The notes under the pieces: model-generated
The model's database searches: none
The model's input: only the letters and a program-made list of their open reading frames with translations
What the model was told of the DNA's origin: nothing
Assembly (NCBI RefSeq): GCF_000149955.1
Contig: NC_030998.1
Location: forward strand, 880,699-944,698
Length of the DNA stretch: 64,000 nucleotides
Reading direction: 5' to 3'
Source: Fusarium oxysporum f. sp. lycopersici 4287
Taxonomy: Eukaryota > Ascomycota > Sordariomycetes > Hypocreales > Nectriaceae
Shown here: positions 58,430 to 64,000 of the stretch, piece by piece
Numbering within the stretch: position 1 is the stretch's first letter
Layout: each line of letters starts with the position of its first letter
Program-made: the position numbers and the translations under genes

Positions 58430-59205
58430 AGTTGCTGATAATATTAAGAAACTCGAAATGGTGTCCAAGCTCAATCTAGGATGGGCATAACGTCAAGTAA
58501 AGTATCTGCTCGCGTGTGCACTAAATGACTTTGCTTTACCGATTTTCGACGTCGCCCAAAGAGCGGCCCGAGATCAACACCGGGAGCTAGAAAGTGGGTT
58601 ACACAGAAGATCGTATATGTCATTTTCTTCACCTCTCGTCTCTCGTTGGTCAGACAAATCCCGAAGAGGCTTTAGCTGAACGAGCTGAACTATTGGAAAA
58701 TCCTATTCGGTGTTTCGTTTCATTCGCTCCGCATTACCGGGACTGATCAATATTGACGTGAGAATTGTCGACATTGGATGGCATGTAAGACAAGATCGGC
58801 AGTACCCCACAACATGGCGTTCGAAGCCACCGCTTCGAACTGGGAAGTACCGGTTTTAGCTGCATCCCTGTGTCGATCACTTTACGCCAGTTTCGGAGGG
58901 CGGGCTCTGTTTGGGGCATGAAGACGGCAGGATCGGAGAAGTTCAGCCAGCCTCTTCGTGTGAAGATCACACACGGGAGATGAGCTGGTAAACACGGGCA
59001 TGCAATATGTTGGTGAGAGGTATGACAATTGTCTCATAATACGAGGCCGTCTTTCAAGATTCTCTGTCAGTGCTACAGGTTGTCTCAGAACAGAGCCGAA
59101 AAAGCAATAGGAGCATTTCGCACATCCAGGATCCCATAACGCGGCGAACATTGTGAGGCGTTTCAGGAAAATTGTTTGCTCTGAAGTTAAGACTCTAAGC
59201 ACCAA
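58430..59205. other. Intergenic, nothing recognised
   Basis: About 780 bases between the PLD-fold gene and the NACHT gene 3' end, with no supported frame. A minus-strand frame at 58882-59205 has no signature. Confidence 0.5.
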
Positions 59206-62200
59206 CTACTCATAGTTACAGTCCAGAAATTCCAATAAAGTGTCCCTGTTAGGCCAGTCGGTAAATGCAATCCATTCCCGAAATAAGAACTCTTCTGTGA
59301 AGCCCTTGTCCCAGTCGACTAGGGGTTTTCTTCTCAACGTCAAGCATCTTTCAATGACCTCTTTCACAACAGGACCGAATACCAAAACTGAAGAATGGCT
59401 TGGGACGACATGGCAAGTCTTCCATTCTCGAAAACAAATTGTCATAGATACTCTGGTTTCTTCATATACAACCAGAATGCGACAATATGGGTCAGCCCCT
59501 TGTTTTAGAAATCGTTCGATGACGTTTCCATGGTCATCAACTAATCCGTAGAAATACCATTGAAAATTCAGAATGATATAGGTTAAGAAGAATTGCCAGG
59601 CCGACAAGGTAACTGGGTCCGGCACAACCCAGTTATCGTTGCTCCAATCTTGCAGTATTGTAGCTGGAATTAAGGGTATTGTGGGATCCATTGTAAAGAT
59701 GCTTTTCTCAAAAAATATTTCCCAATGCTTCGACATAAGAAGAAACTGACCAACTAAGGCTCTCTTGGCCGAGTTGTTCAAAACATTTGCATCATTCATG
59801 ATTTTCCACTCCATGTAATCGATATGACCAGAAAGCGCTGCAAGACACATATTGTTGCGGAGTTGTCTCGGGTTGTTATCACCGATAGGGCCGCTCCATA
59901 AGGTCTGATATATAGATACGGAGCCCAGGGAAGGTTAGGCAAGAAGCATTGCCACTTTGCGTGACTGTCGTCCAGCCACTCATCATTAGCCCAGGAACCA
60001 ATATACTCCAGGAAAGAGTACGGTGGCTTGTCAAGTCTGTTTTTGAGCCGCATGAGTACTATTGAATTACAAGCAAACCTTTCAGTGTTTTCTGTGCCCT
60101 TTTGACCTGAAAGACGGAAGGTAGCGAAGCAGACATGAGAGACAACATCAATAGTATCTGTATCACCAAGGGCAATTTTCATTTGCACAGAGAGTTCTGA
60201 GCGTTCTGTATCCTTGTAGAACATATCGGGGACTGATCGGTGAACAAACTCAAGAACCTGCAATCTCTCATACTGCCTGCCCTCATGGCATTCTATCAGG
60301 CCACCGCAGGCACCACGAAGCTGTGCTTGGAGAAGTTCCTCGTCCGGGATAGGCTCGTCCTCGAGACCGTCTCGTAATGAGAATTCTAAGTCTTTATCAT
60401 ATTCATCTAGAAGGGAGAAAGCAAGCAGTGGTAGCTCTAAATGGTTAGATTTGGCAGTCTGAAGTGAATCTATAATCCGGAAAGTCTTTCTCTCATCATC
60501 TGGTTCAAGTTGCCGAAGGATATGATGAAAGAGTGACTCAAGACCTCTAGGTAAGGTTTTTAGGTGTTTCCTCAACGATTCACTGGTGACTTTGTGTGTC
60601 ATTTTGTTCCGTATCGTTTTGACAACAAGATAGGTCCAGAGAAAGATTCCCGAGGACTTTTCGGGGATTTCAGTAGCGAGATCACTTTTGAGTCCTTCAT
60701 CCTTTAGGTTACTTAGGCGACTGCGGACATAAATTTGCATGTCGAATCTGGTTAAGTCCTGGAGTCGAAAGCCAGGGTCACTTTCATATTCATCCATGAA
60801 TACACCCTCTTCTCTACTTGAAAGGCAGAGCTTTAGGTTCCCGTCGGCATGAATCGTCCATTGTCGAAGGACATTGACTAAGTCAATGTAATCCAATCCA
60901 TCTTGAACACCAGGCTCAAACTCGTCGAGGCCATCAATAAAGATGCAGAACTTGTGTTGCTGGTACAGTTTATCGTTTTGAAGGAGTCTTTCCAGAGCAT
61001 TCTTGATGACAGGCGATGAGATTTCTTGACGGTTGTCAACCTTCCAGGGAGTTTGTTTCGCTTGATTCCAGTGACCAGGAAAGACTTCGTGTATGAGATC
61101 AGGCCTCTTTCGAAGTACGTCGTGAAGCATTGAGCGACAAAGTCCGTCTAGTGACTTCTGCGGCTTTGAGCCATTCCGCCAAAAGAAGAACGAAGTGAAT
61201 GCTAGCTTCTTTGCACCTTTCAGATAAATTAGCTGACGATGTCATATAAGATAAAATACTCATTTACCAGCCCATTTAGTTAGTATCTCTTCCGTCTTCT
61301 GATGAGAGCATAGAAATTTCATCAGTGTTGATTTTCCGGATCCCAATTTTCCGGAAATGTGAAAGATTGGCGATGATGACTCTTCTGATACGAGCCACCC
61401 CAAGAATCTCTCTCTTGATTTGAGTTGCATCTGTGGAGCGCACTGCCGTCAGCTCAGCCCGTTGATAGAATATTCCTGCTAATACCTTAAGCGCTTCTCT
61501 TTGTATTCGTTCCTCGTAGGTCAAGTCATGCTCCTCCACGTCAAACCAGTTGTCATCTTTGAGAGACAAGTAATCATCTTTCTCAATAGTCTCAATTGGC
61601 TCATAAATCCATTTGAACGTATCTTCATGAGCACTGTGAACTGCGTCAAATCTCTGATGCATTTCATCGAACTTGAGGCTTTCCAGAATGAAATCTTGAT
61701 ACATTGATCGACGGGTCTCGTCGTCGACCATCAGTAGCCGCTGAAACTGGATGCAAGCTTGTGTGTTGAAAATAGAATCAGGCGCGGAAAGTTGCGAGTG
61801 GCGTAGGTGCTCTATGGCCTGGGTCAACCTTTTCAACGTAGCCTCGTTGTCTTGGCAAGTGAGATTAGTTCACTGAAGCCATCTTCTGCCTCAACTCTAG
61901 GTGTAAATTAACTACAGCCTCTCTCATGACTGGCGAAATAGGTTTACCTTGAGAATTCAACCAGTGCGAGAATGAGCTGATCACGGTAGTCTTTCAACTG
62001 GTTCTCCAGCTCAGAGATATCCTTCGCTTTGATCTCTGCCTTGACGGCATATCGCAACAATTTGAAGGGATTGGACGAGCTCTGCTTTGGTTTAACTTGA
62101 TTCAAGGCCTTGACTAAGTCCGTTGAAGTCGCCTTGCACTTCCTGGCAAGATCCGAAAGTGACTCTTGCTCGGGAGTCAAACGGGCGTTGTCTGCCACTT

Positions 62201-62375
62201 CAAGCCTCAGAGCTGCTTTGCTAACTTCGCTGGTGACATTTTCGCAGTGTCTGTTGTCGTCTAGGACACCATCAAGAGAGTTGTGTATGTTGTAGGCTAT
62301 TTTTACGAGCTTGAGACCCGCTTCAACGAAGGTCAAGATCCCAGACGCCAATCCGATCGCCGAGACGGGATCCAT
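59206..62375 (-). pseudogene. NACHT/STAND receptor-like gene, frame disrupted
   Basis: Read on the minus strand from the ATG at 62375 (an in-frame ATG at 62471 is also possible). N-terminal STAND-associated helical domain: MDPVSAIGLASGILTFVEAG. After a first intron (GTAAAC donor at 61947) the next exon does not join in frame with any AG acceptor I can find. Then comes HLRHSQLSAP..., a clear 55-bp intron, and the P-loop HISGKLGSGKSTLMKFLC; another intron leads to AFTSFFFWRNG. The Walker B is FCIFIDGLDEFEPG, and the sensor region is LKLCLSSREEGVF. Near 59930 the frame changes from NLPWAPYLY to NNPRQLRNNMCLAALSGHIDYM without a possible intron. Length and domains are those of a fungal NLR-like receptor for self/non-self recognition, but this copy seems damaged or the sequence has indels. 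Confidence 0.75.
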
Positions 62376-63251
62376 GATAAGAGAAATGTGGGATTTAGAG
62401 GGGAATCCCAGGAATCGACGGATAGATCGACTAGAGAGTTCAGAAAGATGAAGGTCGGATGATTTTGTCATTCCACAGAATGCTCAGCACAGCCTCAGAG
62501 TCAGCCTGAATGACGGTAAGGGGAAATTGTAAAATCATGGTCTTGTTGGCGACCTCACATCACAGCCTGATTATGCAAAGTCATCCAATAGTCTATGCTG
62601 CTGCATTGCGGCCTAAGGTATTAAATATTCCCCATTCCCACCGCGTCCTCTGGTTTGCCAATGTTCTTCACAATATTTCAGCTGGGTGTAACACGCGCGG
62701 AATGGTTATTTTCACCCGACGAGGGCGCACTTTCCAATCTAGAGCGCAATTATTGACTTGTCGCATCGGAATAAGCTAATTGCTAGATAATTTAGGGGAT
62801 AATATTCTTCCGCCTTTTCTAAAATAATTGCTGAATGACGTGACAGCGATTGGCCCTATCGCCATCGCTAGAAGCTCTCACGCCATACCCCATGAACATC
62901 TAAATAGTGCTCTTATCGCCTATCACAAGCCCAAATTTTCCAAAGTATACTAGAAATGATATAATTAAGATAGGACGAAGGGACTAGATCGCGGAATTCG
63001 GAAGATATCCGGTCTGGCGGAACTCCATCGACTAATGAGATCTCCCGCTGACCTCCACGGTTCATCAGATTGATGCCCGGCAGTTATCTAGCAAATGATA
63101 GCCCATTGCATCATCAAAGCTATACAAACGACATGGATTCGTGCCTGCCGATCGCCAAACATATAGCTATCACACGGACCCCCAAGCTTAAAATGCCGAG
63201 ACGTCAAACCGAACTGCTGGATCTTTCACTTCCCCAAGATTCTTGGCCAAA
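62376..63251. other. Divergent promoter region, nothing else recognised
   Basis: About 880 bases between the NACHT gene and the urea transporter gene. The open frames at 62510-62779 and 63070-63366 show no signature; the second overlaps the transporter's first exon in another frame. Confidence 0.5.
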
Positions 63252-64000
63252 ATGTCGCTTCACGTTCGGGCAGATGCAAGCGAGAATGGCATTGAGCCAC
63301 CGCTTTCTCAAGCCGTCGGCTATGTCGTCGTTATCGCGATTGGTTTCCTTATCGCGTTTATCATGATGTTTTTGACGCATATCTTGAAGAAGACTGTCGG
63401 TGAAGATAACAAGACAACTGAGATGTTCATGACAGCCAATCGAAGTGTTGGCACTGGTTTGACTTCGTCTGCTGTTATTTCGTCTTGGCTTTGGAGTACG
63501 GCTATGCTTGGAAGTACTCTTGTTGGATACAATTTTGGTGTCGCTGGGCCGTTCTGGTTTGCAGCTGGGTATGTACCCTTCCTCCGCGATTATTTTCGGT
63601 AGTTGTTGACCCTTATCAGATGCTCACCCATGATCGTCTTCTTCGCTCTACTTGGTATCTCCTGTAAGCTCAGAGTACCCGAAGCACATACCCTACTCGA
63701 GATTGTCCGTATACGATATGGTACCTCGGGCCATATTGTCTGGATTGGTCTATGCTTGATCAACAACATCATCGCTATTGCAAACATGTTGCTGGGTGCA
63801 AGTGCTGCGATCTCTGCCTTGTAAGTCTTCTCTCTTACATATTGAGTGGTCCACTTACTCGATCAGATCTGGTATCCATATCATCGCCGCTACGTTCTTG
63901 TTACCTGTTGGCGTGGTGCTGTATACCTTTGTTGGGGGCATCAAAGCGACCTTCCTGACTGATTACTTCCATACCTTTGTGATCACTATCATCATATGTT
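63252..64000 (+). CDS. DUR3-type urea/polyamine transporter (SSS family), 5' part only
   Basis: Exons 63252-63568, 63620-63820 and 63867 to the window end, with intact phases; the start is the ATG at 63252. About 225 residues are visible and the family usually has ~650-700, so the gene is cut by the window. An extracellular N-terminus leads into VVVIAIGFLIAFIMMFLTHIL, then MFMTANRSVGTGLTSSAVISSW and STLVGYNFGVAGPFWFAAG; later comes FLLPVGVVLYTFVGGIKATFLTDYFHT. These are the signatures of DUR3 sodium/proton:urea symporters of the plasma membrane, normally induced under nitrogen limitation. Substrate and control are inferred from the family. Confidence 0.9.

Noticed and set aside
1..64000. tRNA, rRNA genes, CRISPR arrays and intact transposons
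   Set aside because: No convincing internal-box pair for tRNA, no rRNA-like block, no spaced repeat array and no transposase or reverse-transcriptase frame seen by eye; a dedicated scan was not possible.

Overview
This window is nuclear DNA of a filamentous ascomycete. Genes carry 0-5 short introns (mostly 45-90 bp) with GTRNGT donors and CTAAC/CTGAC-type branch points. The gene families present are typical of Sordariomycetes: RTA1, DUF3176, Zn(II)2Cys6 regulators, NACHT/STAND receptors, GH76, GH7. A Fusarium-like genome is my best guess from family content, but I could not run a search. Introns were placed by eye from reading-frame continuity and splice motifs.

Layout. 1-9.3 kb: an amino-acid permease, a small mitochondrial-type protein, a GPI-type GH76 mannanase and an RTA1 membrane protein. 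9.8-19.4 kb: a Zn2Cys6 regulator, an F-box-like relic, a GH7-fold secreted protein that has lost its catalytic nucleophile, a Sde182/DUF1593 cellulose-binding-type protein, and a multiply broken DUF3176 pseudogene. 20.7-45.6 kb: a probable secondary-metabolite gene cluster. 46.5-62.4 kb: a STAND-N-terminal/zinc-ribbon protein, a frameshifted MNN1-type mannosyltransferase, a cysteine-rich secreted protein, a Ulp1-type protease, a PLD-fold protein and a disrupted NACHT receptor. 63.3-64 kb: the start of a DUR3-type urea transporter, cut by the window edge.

The cluster is the highlight. In order it holds a P450 (A), an adenylation-thiolation-BAHD acyltransferase synthetase, a second P450 (B), an AflR-like regulator, a class I sesquiterpene synthase, a heavy-metal (copper) P-type ATPase, a PvcA/Dit1-type isocyanide synthase and a third P450 (C). 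The isocyanide synthase and the A-T-acyltransferase together match the domain content that I recall for the single fused protein CrmA of Aspergillus fumigatus, here split into two genes 13 kb apart with a terpene synthase between them. The copper ATPase and the isocyanide synthase are divergent and share one ~900-bp promoter region, which fits the known copper affinity of isocyanides.

Working model (inference): the terpene synthase makes a sesquiterpene, the P450s hydroxylate it, the isocyanide synthase converts an amino acid into an isocyano acid, and the A-T-BAHD enzyme activates an amino or isocyano acid and esterifies it onto the terpenol. The ATPase would handle copper or give self-protection. 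The end product cannot be read from sequence.
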